Below, in pieces: positions 1-15,000 of a DNA stretch of 64,000 nucleotides. The notes beneath the pieces are model-generated. The model worked only from the letters and a program-made list of their open reading frames with translations. It did not search any database and was not told where the DNA came from. The stretch covers positions 62,001-126,000 of the forward strand of contig JAECUM010001094.1 of NCBI GenBank assembly GCA_016617855.1, given 5' to 3'. Every line of letters starts with the position of its first letter. Positions within the stretch are counted from its first letter, which is position 1. The stretch comes from Megalonaias nervosa. Its lineage: Eukaryota; Mollusca; Bivalvia; Unionida; Unionidae. A program made the translations under genes and the position numbers.

Positions 1-497
1 AATATTCAATTATTCCTGAAAACAGTTAATCAAAATTTGCTGATGATTAAAAGGGAACAAATTTTTTTATATTTATTTACATTCTGTGACACCATTCAGT
101 AATCATACTAATATTTTAGAAATCCTATGTACACCATAACTCTGCTGTTTGAATCAAACTTCTATCCTGTACTTAAAAATATAAAGCCTACCACACAAGG
201 AAGCAACCTCAATTAAACGCCAAATAGAAGTTGCAAATAAATACAGGTTATCAGTACAGTAACTTCATTTGGGTGCTGGTATCATGTAAAATTTGATAGT
301 GGAAGGACATGTGACCTGGCGAGAGATAAAGGGTTGAGCATGATTGAATGTCCTTCCATTATCAACTAAAACATGATACAAACAATCAGATCAAGTCACT
401 CTACTGATGATGAGTTTATTATATACCCCAGCAATTATTTCATAATAACAACACAAATTTTATGCTGCTGTTCTGTTCTTTTACTTTGATTTGATCC
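1..497. other. Intron, nothing recognised
   Basis: AT-rich intron sequence of the dynein gene. I see no exon, RNA gene or mobile element. Confidence 0.5.
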
Positions 498-838
498 ATT
501 CCTGACAGCATAGAATCCATGATGCCATCTCTGACAGCATGCAATCCATTATGCCATCCGATAGCATGCAATCCATTATGCCATCCCCGACAGCATGAAA
601 TCCATGAAGCCACCCCTGACAGCATGAAATCCATGAAGCCATCCCTGACAGCATGCAATCCATTATGCCATCCCTGATAGCATGCAATCCATTATGCCAT
701 CCCCGACAGCATGAAATCCATGAAGCCATCCCTGACAGCATGAAATCCATGATGCCATCCCTGACAGCTTGCAATCCATAATGCTATCCCTGACAGCATG
801 CAATCCAGGATGCCAACCTTGACAGAAGCAATCCAAAA
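498..838. repeat. 29-bp minisatellite
   Basis: About 11-12 copies of a 29-bp unit built on CCCTGACAGCATGCAATCC, with one or two short deletions near 555-570. It lies in the last intron of the window. Overlapping short reading frames on the minus strand are a by-product of the array. Confidence 0.9.
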
Positions 839-1935
839 TCTGTATCCGGTACACATCTAACACATGGTTTCAGATCAGCCATGGGAAAAGTAGCCCTAAT
901 TACAAGTTGTCTAATGATGGGTATATAATAAAATATGCCAAATGTTTATGGCATCTAAAATAATGAACAGAACTGTCATACTTGCATTACATCTTCCTGC
1001 TCACCTGCTACTTACACAAAATGATATAAACCATGAAGTAACAATGTTATCACATGCATGATGAGTATAATCAGAAAACAATGAATGGAAATACAATGAA
1101 CACAAATGACTAAACAGATTTAAGATATTAAAATTAAAATTAATTTTTTCACTCAAAATATGCACCACATGCCACTTTTGATCATTCTGGGGATTTAAGA
1201 TATGCTTTCATGCAGTTTATTAATAATGTTAAGATGCAATCTGAGGGGAAAACAAAATAAGTTGGGAGTAAATAAAAATGGAATGTGTCACACAAACATG
1301 TATCATTCAAAGGATAATGAATATACTTCTGTGCTGATATACAGTATGTGAGTTGACATCATCTCATATAAGGCTGAGAGTATTAGAGATGCAAATATAA
1401 TCTCATATGAGACACACAAAAATGTAATAAATTTGAGTTTCCATTTCATACCATCAAAAACAGGATTAGAAGCTGAGATGATGACATCTCAAACATAAAA
1501 GGGAGTGTGATATATAAATCCTTTTACCTTCATCTCATATGATACATCAGAAGAAATGTAAGAAAAAATTCAAGCTTCTGTTTCATATTATGAACCAAAA
1601 TTGAAAGTAAGTATAATGACATCATTTACAATGTCGCACACATGGGATTGAAACTTTCAACCATTGGTTTAAGAAGGACCAAACAAGGAATATTGTCAAT
1701 TCTTCTTTCTAGATAACCTAAATAAACATGACCTTACTGGCAGATTGCTTGATTTATGAACAAGAATTTGTACTCAGACCAAATCATTTTGCCAAAAATA
1801 ACTCTATTGTGCATAGTGTTCCAGAAATTAAGTTTACAAAGTAAATGTTAAAACAAAATCTATTTCATTTTTGACAAATTTTTAAGAAAATAATAGATTC
1901 TATAAAATTTAAAATTTTGGTTATTCGGCCTGAAT
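839..1935. other. Intron, weak repeats only
   Basis: No exon is recognised. Between about 1360 and 1560 the motif CATCTCATATGA and its complement recur several times at irregular spacing. Otherwise nothing supported. Confidence 0.4.
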
Positions 1936-2265
1936 TTGGAGGTTAAACATTTTAGCACTACTCACACATGGTTTTATAGCTCAAAATCTAACTTAGATGT
2001 TACACAACTTCTGAGCACTACCCAAATTGGTTTCATATCTCAAGATCTAACTTAGAGGTTAAACAACTTTTTAAAACTTCTTCAATTCAGTTTCTCAGAA
2101 TCTAACCTACAAATTAACACAACTTTGAGCACTACTCAGACTTGGCTTCAAGTCTAACCTAGAGGTTAAACAACTTTTTAACACCACTTAAACTCAGTTT
2201 CTCAAAATCAAACCCAGAAGTTAACAGAACTTTTGAGCACTAGCCAGACTCAAATTTGGATTAAT
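1936..2265. repeat. Degenerate ~60-bp tandem repeat
   Basis: Five to six diverged copies of a unit combining GAGCACTAC, CTCAAAATCTAACC and GAGGTTAAACAACTTT. Old array with many substitutions. Confidence 0.7.
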
Positions 2266-2740
2266 CATTTATGCAGAGAGTAACTTACACCAAAAGAATT
2301 CAAGGACTATATCACAGTACATTCAACATGGTAAATTTAAAATTTTGTACTGTTATTTGAATTTTAGTAAGTTTGTAAGGAATGTTTGGTAACCTTGGAC
2401 TAGAAGCATACAATTTAAAATCTGAAATATGGCATTAATTACAAATAACTCTTCCATATCTCCTAATGTCACAAAGTTAAGAGACACAAATCTAAAATCA
2501 TGATCTTTAGAAATAAGTATAATTTTGGTGTATTCCTGTATTTGATACTTAAATATATTGGATTCAATACCAATATCTTTTAAATATCTCACCTAATTTG
2601 ATAGGAGATTCAATTCCAATATCTTTTCCTTATCTCACTTAAGGAGATAAAATTTGAGATAAGAAGAATCTAAACATCTCATCCATAGAAATAAACATAA
2701 CTTACACATGGCCAAAAGAAAAAAGTCAATATCTTTTCAA

Positions 2741-2844
2741 TGTCTAACCTGATGAGATATTATATTTAACACATTCTATTCCTCATCTAACCTGATGAGA
2801 TATTAGATTTAACACAGTCTATTCCCTATCTAACCTGATGAGAT
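2741..2844. repeat. 43-bp repeat, 2-3 copies
   Basis: CTAACCTGATGAGAT begins at 2743, 2786 and 2830, with ATTAGATTTAACACA between. It lies just downstream (in gene direction) of the exon 25 donor but does not include it. Confidence 0.75.
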
Positions 2845-2906
2845 GAGAATGAAGGATAGAGGAATTAAACACACTATATTCAATAAAATATAATTTTGAT
2901 GTATAC

Positions 2907-3131
2907 CTTAGCTTCTCCACTGTCTTCAAACATCTGACGGATGAAGCTATCAAAGGCATCCCAGTTTGTGTCTCTAATGTTACCACCAATTGCCCACAAG
3001 TAACAGAATACAAAAGTGGCACAGATGAGGGGGTGAAGTTTCTGAGCATCTTGTTGCAAATTTGGTCCTCCTCGACTGAAGAGAAGGGACTCCATTAATT
3101 TGCAAAGGGTCACCACTTTTGAGATGTCAGG
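2907..3131 (-). CDS. Dynein heavy chain exon 25 (last in window)
   Basis: 75 codons, phase 0, [18 protein letters not shown] to FEDSGEAK. Linker between AAA2 and AAA3, with [13 protein letters not shown] and a WDAFDSFIR segment. Acceptor ATTTACAG, donor GTATAC. No further exon was recognised between here and base 1; the AAA3 exons must lie beyond the window. Confidence 0.92.
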
Positions 3132-5114
3132 CTGTAAATTATTCAAACAATAAAAGTTAATTACTGTATTTAATACAGTGGAAAAAAATCTGCTACAATT
3201 CAATGTAGAGGCATAAGAACTTTAAGTTTCTAAATTGCCACTGCATAAATATAGGTAATATTTTTCTGGTGGACTTTAATTTTGACAAATTGTTTTTCAA
3301 CAATATAGCAAATATGAAACCACTGCTAAATTATTTATTGGGAATCAAATTTTGTTGCTATTTGAAAAATTACATTTCATCAATACAGTATATATTTCAA
3401 TTTAAGACTGGTTCAACGTGAACTACACATAATGTGCAGGCAGATATGGGTTTATGCAATTTATTATAAATAATCAGCAGAAGAAACAACACAGACCCTG
3501 ATCTGCCAGCCCATTATGCAATGGCAGATCATGTTCTCTGTTGTTCACAGTTGGACCCAACTCAAAAGCAAATACATATGTTAATTGTTTTTTTTAATGG
3601 GTTCAGAAAGGTGTCCTATTGTTTCCTTAAAAGGTACACAATTTGTTGGCTCCTTTTGTTTGTGGTTTGCATCAACCACAAAACCAAACAAAATTTATAC
3701 CTAGTGAAAAAATAAACTAATTCACCATATACAGACTACACAGAACACTGCCTTTACCACAATGATTGATCCAATTGTTATGTAATTTTGTCAGATAATG
3801 TGATAATAGGTTCCAATGTATGATAATCATAACATGACATTATGACAAAGCTGAATAGGAGTATTGTAAAAGACAAATAATACAGTGATTTGAGTAGCAA
3901 ACATACCTGGGGTACCATCTGAGTGCATTTCCTGGTAGCAAATCGAAGACCTTCATCCACATACTTTTTGTACAGTTCAAGAATGTATTCGTATGTTTCT
4001 CCCTTCATCTTGTCTTTGAACTGGGTCATCCAGGTTTGCACATAAGGCATCCATCTTAGCTCCTCCGAGTCCACAAACACCATACCACACCTTAAAATAT
4101 GTTATTAACATATGCTAATTATGAGTTTAAAAAAAGTTTCTACAAGTGTCAACAATTCAATAACTCTAATAAAACAACAGGACCAACATTTTACATTTTA
4201 AATTTTTTCCCAATTATATTTATAATAGCAAAATTTAATTTTATAGAAATATCTACTATTACATTCTTTTTTAAATATAAGAAAACCTACTTTACTGCTT
4301 GAGGCCTAATTGATGACTCTGTAACTTCAGAATTTTAAAATTTGTGTCACCATTGATGGTAATTTTCAAAAATTATTTTTGAATTTGCATATGTCCACCA
4401 GGTGAGCAAATAACCTCTGTGACAGAAGAGCTACTGCCCTGGCCTTAATGCTCATTTTAAACTGTTTCATAAATTTCTCTACAGAATGAGCACTCAAACA
4501 ATTTCATTATAAAATGAGCACTGAAACTATTTCATCTATTTCATTATAAACTGAACACTCAAACTGTTTCATAAATTTCATTATAAAATGAGTATTCAAA
4601 CCATTTCATAAATTTCATTATTAAATGAGCATTCAAACTATTTCATATATTTCATTATAAAATGAGCACTAATGTAAGATCTTAAATATGTCACACATTT
4701 AATTTGCTTTTGAAACCAAAAATAACCTCAAACTTAAAGTGTGATTAGCTACTGTAAGAATGAATATTCATATTTTTATTTTCTTACCTGCTGACAGTAG
4801 CAGGTGAAGCCACTGCCAGATCCTGTACCTCAAACAGCATGTGAATGTAAGGCGTAAATTTAATTCGCTCGCTGTTCGCCAGACATAACATTTTGTTGTC
4901 ATCCAGAACTGTGTTCATGTTCTCAATCCATAATGCATCAACTGGTCCATCACAAATCACCCACTGGTGGTCCTCTGTTGTATCCTGTAGACCAGAAATT
5001 AATTTGATTTACCTCCAGAGAAAGGTGTCCACACCTTGTGAGTCAACCTTCTATATAATTATACTCAGGGATACATCAATTTATTCAGCAATGTAAGACA
5101 GATAGATAGATAGG

Positions 5115-5146
<32 letters not shown>

Positions 5147-8100
5147 CTGGAAAAATAAAAATATAACCGGTGTCACAATTATACTGAGTAGAAGAGGTCA
5201 CAACTAAACTGACAACTAGTGGCCTAGTGGTCAGAGCATCCACCTCTGATGTGGGAGGTCGCAGGTTCGAATCCCAGCTGAGTGATACCAAAGACTTTAA
5301 AAATTGGTACCAACAGCTGCCTCGCTTGGCACTCAGCATTAAGAGGTTAGCATTAGGGCTGGTCAGCCTGGTGTCGGGATAATGTGACTGGGTGGGACAT
5401 CATGTCACATGCCTGTGCCATGATGCCCCAGTGCTAGACATCACTATAAATTGTCACACTGCAGACATCATAGCAAAATGACTGAAAAATTGTAAGAAGT
5501 TATGTTAAAAATCTAAATCACACTCACACACAATTTGTCTCAAATGAATCCATCAAAATCCATAATGCTTGACATTTTAAATCCGTTTATATAAAATAAT
5601 CTATAAATTCAATTATAGGTCACACACCAGTATATAAATAGTCATTCAGAATGACCTGATTCACAATATCCTGTAATATGTTAATTCCACACATCTTACA
5701 AATAAACAAAAAAAGTTAAGTCTATATTTCTGTGATTAGCAGTATTCTGTAAATGTCTCTATGTAATGTCATCTGGTTCAATGTCCAAGAATTCATCCTC
5801 CTTGCCTGATAAAGTTCTGAAGGCCTCCATCATCATCTAGTAAGTTTAAATCATCACCTAGTCAAAATAAATATTGCCCAGCTCCATTTCTTCTGCTTCA
5901 CAGACATATGTGGGTGCTTATGTAGAGACTGAGACTGGACTGTGCGAGTAGCACTTTGATCATATAGTATGTGAAATCTATTAAGGTATGCAAATAAACA
6001 TGTGTCTATTGTATGGAAAGATCACAGGGAGCTCAAATTACTTTCCTCTGTTACATGGCAATTAGTAAGCATCAAATGTGTGGCTCAATCAAAGGGTGCT
6101 CACATGGGAAAATGAAGAGAATGCTGCCTCTACAAGCTAAGGAATTAAGTTCAAACAAAAAGTTGTATAGTTCCACTTGGCAATGAAGAAGTGGATGTAT
6201 TACATTTGAGGCTTGATCAAAAGGATTGTCAACCTTAAAACAAGTGAGTACTACCTGTACATGCCATGGACTTATTGGACCATGCGCATTGGAAACAAAA
6301 TTGAGAAATATCACTTGGGAATTAAATCTAACTTATGAAAGAGGAAAATACAAATTAAATCAAAACTTCTATTGCATACAACACAGTGTTTATACAGCAA
6401 AACACAAATATTAATACAAATACAGGCTGTTAGGACTTGCACCTAAATGGAAGCAACATACTAACTATTAAACACTCATGGTAACAACACTGATTGACTC
6501 ATCACTTATACCTGCATTAACATGCCAAATCACATGAAAAACATGTCTTTGGACTCCCAAACCCTCTGACATGGTTGTGTTTAGAAACATATGATTTTCA
6601 GGAGTATTAGCCACAAAGTGTTTCAACAACAACAAACAAGAAGAAAACATTTCTCAGCCACCTTGATATAATTATGCCTGTAATCAGTATGTATGAACAG
6701 TAAACAGTCCTGCTCAAAGCTATCCTTGGGGCATACAGTTGAAATAAAGGCAATTTAATAAGTAAGGTGGTCTGAGATAAACAACCACCTTTAAGATATT
6801 AATTAATTGGATTACAATAGCTAAGCCTACTATGGTGATGTGTCAAGTCAAATTCTGCTGTGGGAGAGTTCATTGCACTAATGTACACAGGTAATGTACA
6901 TGAAGTAGAACAACCCAATTTGTCTAGTTATTAGTACATCAAAGAAACAGAAATAGCTGATGCTATTACATATCACTGCACTGAATGAGAAAGTTGAAGC
7001 TAACTTTAATAAAGTTTGTGATCAGCGGCATTTTTTAAAGTCGGATGTTAACTTCATATAAAAAATGCAAAACATGATTATTTCAGTTGTCTGAATATTG
7101 TTCGAGTGTGATTCATTTTTGAAGGTGATTCAGGAAGCAATATGCTATCAGTAAAGGAAGCAAAGCCCAGCAAAAATAAATTTCAAAACTCCAGGTTGAC
7201 AGAATTTTACTTTGTTAAGCACAGCAGTAAGGGGGGAGGAGCATTTAATTCATTGCATATACTACATTAGTCATTTTGAAGTATGTGACATCCGTCAAAA
7301 TAGGAGCACCACCTGTATAAAACATTGAACATTCAGAGTAGTTCTCTTTATTCTCAATTTGTTACCTTAACCTTGTTAAAATACTAACTAATAATTGACC
7401 CATGCATTTCAGGATGATTTTAGCCATGAAATAGATTGATTGAAATACAAATAATAAGCACACACTCATGTTTGCACAGTTGATTGGTAAAGTGTTAACA
7501 CCTGAACTGGGTAGAGGCATTTATTACTCTTGTTTTACCTGTAAAGATTCCATTAAACTTAAAATATTATGTTCTCCCCTTTCCCCCAATGAAATGGTCA
7601 GTCACTAACGCGATATATATTCATGTCTCTACAGAGACAAGCCTATCTCATGGTCAAACTAGATGAGATACAGCTCTAACAATGCTAACGATATGGTCAT
7701 CATGAACAACTCAGTTCTAACAAGGACAGACTATGACAGGGAAGTCTGAACAACAGTACCATCTAGTCTCTAGTGAGTGCAAAGACAAATATTAATGACA
7801 CTTGCATTACACTCAAACCCCTTACTGAATTATTGAAAGCAACAAAGACTGCATCAAATTAAGCATATATTCTGCCATCCAATGGAATTTAAAGACAGAA
7901 ATGTGATGCATGTTTTTGTGTATTCTCAGTGTGGTTGTGATTATGTGAGCACATGTGTGTCTGTATGGTGTTGACATTTGACAATGCAAAATTTACCAAA
8001 TATTTCTTTGAAAGTGTATTAAATGCTTTGAAAAAAACAAACAAGTTTATTTTTTTATTCAGATTTGAATTTCCGATCATTTTCTATAGGCTCATATGAA

Positions 8101-8941
8101 AATATAGTTTACTGTATCGACGACATCACATTTTTTGGTTAAGTACACTGACCCCTTTGGGACCTCAAAACACACTTTCTGAGTCTCACCCCCCCCCCGC
8201 CAACACTGTCTGGGAATATAACAGGTATGATCCCTTTGCAAGTGGGTAGTATTTAATTTATCTATAATATTTTCAAATTATTAAAATCTAACTAAATATA
8301 GATACAAGTACTATGTAATGAATATCCTCATGAAATGGATAAACACAGTGTATGTTGTATACACATTTCTGACTGGAAATAGTGGCATAAAAATATAAAC
8401 ATATTTGAATTGACATTCGTTTTGTGTACTGCAAACATCATGAGTTTCCAACATTACCTCAAGACTTATCAAATATTTTTTGTATTTCGCACTAATGAGA
8501 CTGCTCTGCATGAATCAGATTTTCAGTATCAAATGTTGGATTATAAGTGAGTATATATGATAGTCAAAATTGTTCTTATTTGTCTCAAAGTCTTGGGTCA
8601 ATTAATTAAAAAAAGCATTTAATTTTTTATGGCTATATAGGGAGCAGAACATATAATCAGACCAAGGCTGATGTGGAAAACCAAATGCTCTATTGCTCTA
8701 GGCATTATTGTTTTCATTCTAGAAGAAATGGAAGTAAATCTTACCTGGACACAGTGTCTAACAGTAATCCCCATTAGGCCATCATGCCATTCTAAGGTCA
8801 GTTTATTGACCCCTCCATACAGCTCTTCCATTGTGATGGACTTTGGGTTCAGAGTGTATGTGTGGACCGGTTGATAGAAATAATTATCAACTCCTTTAGC
8901 ATGGAGATTAGCAAGTGTGTTAGCCAGGATCTGGAGAAAAA

Positions 8942-9035
<94 letters not shown>

Positions 9036-12000
9036 GGAGTGACAGGTCTAGGTACAGTACATGTAGTTTGCAAACAAGATTAAATGCACTCTGGCTAAAG
9101 GTAGCAAGATAAACTGTACACCATCTAAAGACAAGATGTACTCCCAACATAGAACAACATAAAGCAGAAAAAATCAGGTGAATAGAACTGTCGCTCACTC
9201 ATAATGCAAAGTAAAAAGGGCTCCCATCATCCAGATGATCTGAGGCAGTTAACACACAAAACCAGCTGCCATATGATGCATACATATTCGTCACACTGCT
9301 TCTTTTCCATGCCTGATGAGAGAAGAATTCCTGATATACCGGTGTTCATTTTTCTCTGCTGTCATCAAAAGTACTACTTAGAACAGAGAATAAATACACA
9401 TCAAGCAGCAACTGGCTCAGTTTGGTGACTGATGCAGACCCTCTACAGTCATAAAACACGTAAAACTAAAATTTGTTATCAAGATAAATTTCTTTTCCAT
9501 GTATAGCATTCACCTAACTTAACCAAGACAGTATTTACCCTTGTATAGCATATGCCTAACTTAACCAAGATAGTATTTACCCTTGTATGGCATACACCTA
9601 ACTTAGCCAAGACAGTTTTTACCCTTGTATAGCATACACCTAACTTAACCAAGACAGTTTTTACCCTTGTATAGCATACACCTAACTTAACCAAGATAGT
9701 ATTTACCCTTGTATAGCATACACCTAACTTAACCAAGATAGTATTCACCCTTGTATGGCATACACCTAACTTAGCCAAGACAGTTTTTACCCTTGTATAG
9801 CATACACCTAACTTAACCAAGACAGTTTTTACCCTTGTATAGCATACACCTAACTTAACCAAGATAGTATTTACCCTTGTATAGCATACACGTAACTTAA
9901 CCAAGATAGTATTCACCCTTGTATGGCATACACCTAACTTAGCCAAGACAGTTTTTACCCTTGTATAGCATACACCTAACTTAACCAAGATAGTATTCAC
10001 CCTTGTATGGCATACACCTAACTTAGCCAAGACAGTCTTTACCCTTGTATAGCATACACCTAACTTAACCAAGATAGTATTCACCCTTGTATGGCATACA
10101 CCTAACTTAGCCAAGACAGTTTTTACCCTTATATAGCATACACCTAACTTAGCCAAGATAGTATTTACCCTTGTATAGCATACACCTAACTTAGCCAAGA
10201 TAGTATTCACCCTTGTATGGCATACACCTAATTACAAAACAATGCAAACTCAGATCTACAGCTGCATAATGTGCTGGCATATCAAAGTCTACACTTTTTA
10301 TTCATACAGTGTCTTCAATGTGTTGACATATTAAAGTCTACACTTTTTATTTGTACAGTGACTTCAGTGTGTTGACATATTAAAGTCTACACTGTTTATT
10401 CGTACAGTGTCTTCAATGTGTTGACATATTAAAGTCTACACTTTTTATTTGTACAGTGACTTCAATGTGTTGACATATTAAAGTCTACACCTTTTATTCA
10501 TACAGTGACTTCAATGTGTTGACATATTAATGTCTACACTGTTTATTTGTACAGTGACTTCAATGTGTTCACATATTAAAGTCTACACTTTTTATTCATA
10601 CAGTGACTTCAATCTGTTGACATATTAAAGTCTACACTGTTTATTTGTACAGTGACTTCAATGTGTTGACATATTAAAGTCTACACTGTTTATTCACACA
10701 GTGACTTCAATGTATTGACATATTAAAGTCTACACTTTTTATTTGTACAGTGACTTCAATGTGTTGACATATTAAAGTCTACACTGTTTATTTGTACAGT
10801 GACTTCAGTGTGTTGACATATTAAAGTCTACACTTTTTATTCATACAGTGACTTCAGTGTATTGACATATTAAAGTTTACACTGTTTATTCATACAGTGA
10901 CTTCAATGTGTAGACATATTAAAGTCTACCCTTTTAATTGTACAGTGACTTCAATGTGTTGACATATTAAAGTCTACACTGTTTATTTGTACAGTGACTT
11001 CAATGTGTAGACATATTAAAGTCTACATTGTTTATTCGTACAGTGACTTCAATGTGTTGATATAGTAATACTATTTATTCATGCAGTGACTTCAGTTTAA
11101 CAATTCCTGAATACAAGAGTACCATTTTTCTATGGTTCTAAACTTTACCCCAAAGCTGACACTTAATGGATAATATAAGGACCACTGAGAATTATATTGT
11201 GAGACAATTTTAATAAGTCCAAGAGACAGAGAAAAGAAAGATTGTGTGAGGATGTACCCTGAGGATGGTCGTTTTTCCTCCACCTGTTGGACCCACCAGC
11301 ATGACACCATGTCGTACCAGCATGGTTTCATAAAGCTGTATGACCTTTTTCATCTGCGTTGTGACAGACTGAAGTCCCCGATTTATCTGCACAGCCTCTA
11401 TTTCTTCTTGTAGGATACCATAATCATGTTCAGGAATCATAACTCCTGGGAACAAATCCTGCAGAATGGCCTATTGACAGAGGAAAAAAACCAACAAAAA
11501 CAATGTAATTAAATGCGTGATTTTAGTTTTGTTAACACCATAATATTGTATGTAGGCATGGATCCCAGAACAGTAACACCTCGGCATGGGTCCTTACAGT
11601 ATTATCCTTTTATGATGATTCACAGTTGTATATTTCTTAATCTGGCAAAATTCATGTTTCATATTCCTAATTGCTTATATTGTTTGTTATTTTCATGCTA
11701 TTTTAACAGAAATGCAGGTACTACTAGTCCATACATATCCATTCCTTGGGGCTCTCCAATGCATACTACTGCATACTACTGCAGTTCCATTCTCAGCATG
11801 CAGCATCATTTGGACATTCTGTCACCAATCCACTCAACTTACAGACATAACAAGTTATGGTGACTCTGCCTCAATACAGCGGCAATTCTGCCTTGACAGT
11901 TATGTCAGTCAGTCATACTGGCGAGTCCGCCTCAAACATCAGCAATTCTGCCTTGACATCAGTCATACTGGCGATTCTGCCTCATAGATAGTGCATGTCG

Positions 12001-15000
12001 GCTATTCGGTCCTGACATCAGTCATACTGGTGATTCCACCTCATAGATACTGCATGCTTCTCTACCATCTTACCACAACTAACTTCATGCAGCGGAGGGT
12101 GAGACCCAAGGAATGTCAAAGATATATTCTTATGTACTGTTTTATAATGCTAAATATAGTTCTTCTTATGCTATAATGTATCATATACGCAGTTCACCTG
12201 TCAGTCAGTCCAGCTAGCAGTACATGAGCGTTGGGTGAATTAGCGATTCCAGTTATGGTCCACCTGTCCATCATTCCATCTATTTCATATTGTGTAAATA
12301 CAGTTCTCTACTGGGATTTTGTTATGTATCGGTGTTCTTCTAATCATTTCTGCAAGAGCTTGGTGGTTTTGTCATGAATAAGCATTCTTCTAGTCATTTT
12401 GGCAACAGCTTGGTGGATTTTCATCTACCAGTGTTCTTCTGGTGTTATATATATTTAATTTATATTGTGTAATAGCTAGTTTTTTTTAGTTTTTTTTATT
12501 ATCTGTTGTGGGTTATGTAAAATTGTATCTTGTAGCTGACCTTGTCCAAAATCAAGTTCTTTGTGTACCTGACCAAAATCATTGATTTTCTTTCTATAAG
12601 CAATTAATATGTAGGTAATATTTTCTCTGTGAATGTGGGTTTAATATTAGGGTCATTATCAACAGAAGTAAACATATTTATCTTGGTCTTTGTCAAGGAC
12701 ATTGTGTTTACCACATTCTATATTACAATTTTTTTAACAGATTTTAAACATCTGGAATACTCTAGAATGAAATTTTCCATCAGGTAATAGTTTTTTTAGA
12801 AAATGCTAACTGTGACCTAGTTCAGGTAGAGGAGTATAAAATCTTGTTTACTGGAAAAATTATTTATTTATGCTGTAAGATCTTGAACCAAAATCATTTG
12901 TTGTATTCAGAGTTTGATTTGGGCTGAAATTATTTAACTGAAATTATTCTTCTCTGGAAATACAAAGTGTTTTATATAATATTCTTGGAAAGAGACATTA
13001 ACTGGGAATTATATTGAATTCAAACAAGGAAACCTTGAATTATCTTGCTGTGATTCAATAAAAGACTGTTGGTACATCACCACTTTACAGGTCAAAACAG
13101 GCACATCAACACCTTCAGCATTGGAAATTATTTGGAATGCCACTAAAGTTTTTTCAGAACTTTATTCATTAGGACTTATGTCAGTAATTCTAAGATTATT
13201 TGGGAGTACATTCACAATACCGTGCTAAGTTCTTTTACCTTTTCACTTTGTATTCATAGGAAATAAATTATCTGTTGAATTTTACATAACTTGCTGGTTT
13301 TCACTCTTTCCTGTTACTTTAAGACCATAGAGTTGTAACACTTTCTGTAATAGTAAGGTGTCATTAGCATCATTATACATACACACTATATCACAAACTA
13401 TAAACTGATGATATAATGTTATGACTCATGCAAGAACCAAGTGAAATCCTGTTGTATGAAATCCTATATCATTATTTTCTCACACAAACTGACATAATGG
13501 ATTAAAACTTGAATTAATGTCACTCACAAACACTGTAAAACACAGATTTAGGTCATTTTATTAGCATGGTTCAGTCAAGGCAACTAAATTTGCAAAATAT
13601 CATTTGCATAAATAGCAACATAACAGCTCATAGGAAATAAATCTGCATTTACAACAAGCTCAATCAGCAGTGACCATCTGAATGTAAAGAAGGAACATGT
13701 TGAGATTAGAAACAAATAAACAGAATGAATTTTAAATAACAACTGAGAACCTTTCTGTGCTGTAGTAGAAAACAAAAATAGTTGAGGGGCTTCAACTTTT
13801 ACATCTAACATGAATGACAACTTATATGCCCACTCCATGCTTAATGGGCAATACATAGACAACAACTTTTACATCTAACATGAATGACAAATTATATGCC
13901 CACTCCATGCTTAATGGGCAATACATAGACAGCAGAAGGACACAGCTGACTCTGGAGATTATTGACCAATTAGTCAAAAAGGACATGAGTGTGTGGACAT
14001 GGTATGCAGTGTGATATAGGTGTAGACAAGGTATGCAGTGTGACATGGGTGTGTGGACAAGATATGCAATGTGACATGTTTGTGGACAATGTATGCAGTG
14101 TGACATGGATGTGTGGACAAGGTGTGCAGTGTGACCTGGGTGTTGTAGACAAGGTAAGCAGTGTGACATGAGTGTGTGGACAAGGTATGCAATCTTGAAC
14201 TAACTTTACCATGCAGACTATTGTTTTCTTATTATATTTACAATGACAATGTTTGATCAAGGAACTTGTTATAGAAAAGAAGTTATTCTGCAGAGACTAT
14301 AATTCCTGGAGCCTTGGTGACCATGACCTTGAAATATTTTACTGCAAAATCACAAGACCTCTTTCACAACTTAAACACAAGACATTTGCATATTCTCATA
14401 AAGGTACATAGTCTATAACTAAAATTTTTATGCAAAACCATTTTCCTTTTCTTCAGTCGAAGTGACCTTGCACTCTTAACCTATAAATCAATATCCTTTT
14501 CTTACCCAATGTGTAAGTCATCCACAAATATTGGTTAAGGTACAGGGTCAATAACTGAACTTTTTGGTGCAAAATAAGTTATTTTCTATTAGTCACAGTA
14601 ACCTTTACCTCAGGCTTTTTGACCCTGTAATCAATACACTTCTTTCCTACCCCAAGTGCAAGCTGTCCACAAAGTTTGGTGCATGTCTGTGATGTGAAAA
14701 TAATGTTATTGTGGAAAATACATTTTTCTTTGTTTAATTGCAGTGACCTTCACTTCTGGACTAAAAAAACAATAGGCTTCCTTTTTACCTCATGTGCAAG
14801 CCAGTCACAAACTTTAGTCTAGTTCTGTGATATAGAACTGGTGCCATTCTGTGGAAACCCTTTCCGTTTTTCTTTTTTACCACAAAATGAAGGTTATGGT
14901 GTAGAACTAATTCTGTATTTTTCTTCTTCAGTCAGTTACTTTGACCTTTGACCTGTTGACCCTGAATCTAGTACAGTTCTTCTCTACCCCAACTGCAACC

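Noticed and set aside
1..2906. Further dynein exon encoding the start of AAA3
   Set aside because: I looked for the expected conserved AAA3 lead-in on the minus strand in all frames and found none; only intronic repeats.
5211..5290. Possible functional tRNA gene
   Set aside because: A and B boxes are good, but there is no matching acceptor stem and a SINE body follows directly.
8619..9198. IYIYIY frames on both strands
   Set aside because: TA microsatellite; only the part at 8745-8930 on the minus strand is real (exon 22).
9479..10210. 243-codon minus-strand frame with [14 protein letters not shown] repeats
   Set aside because: It is exactly the 42-bp minisatellite (14 codons per unit), with no splice sites, domain or unique sequence. 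Open frame follows from unit length.
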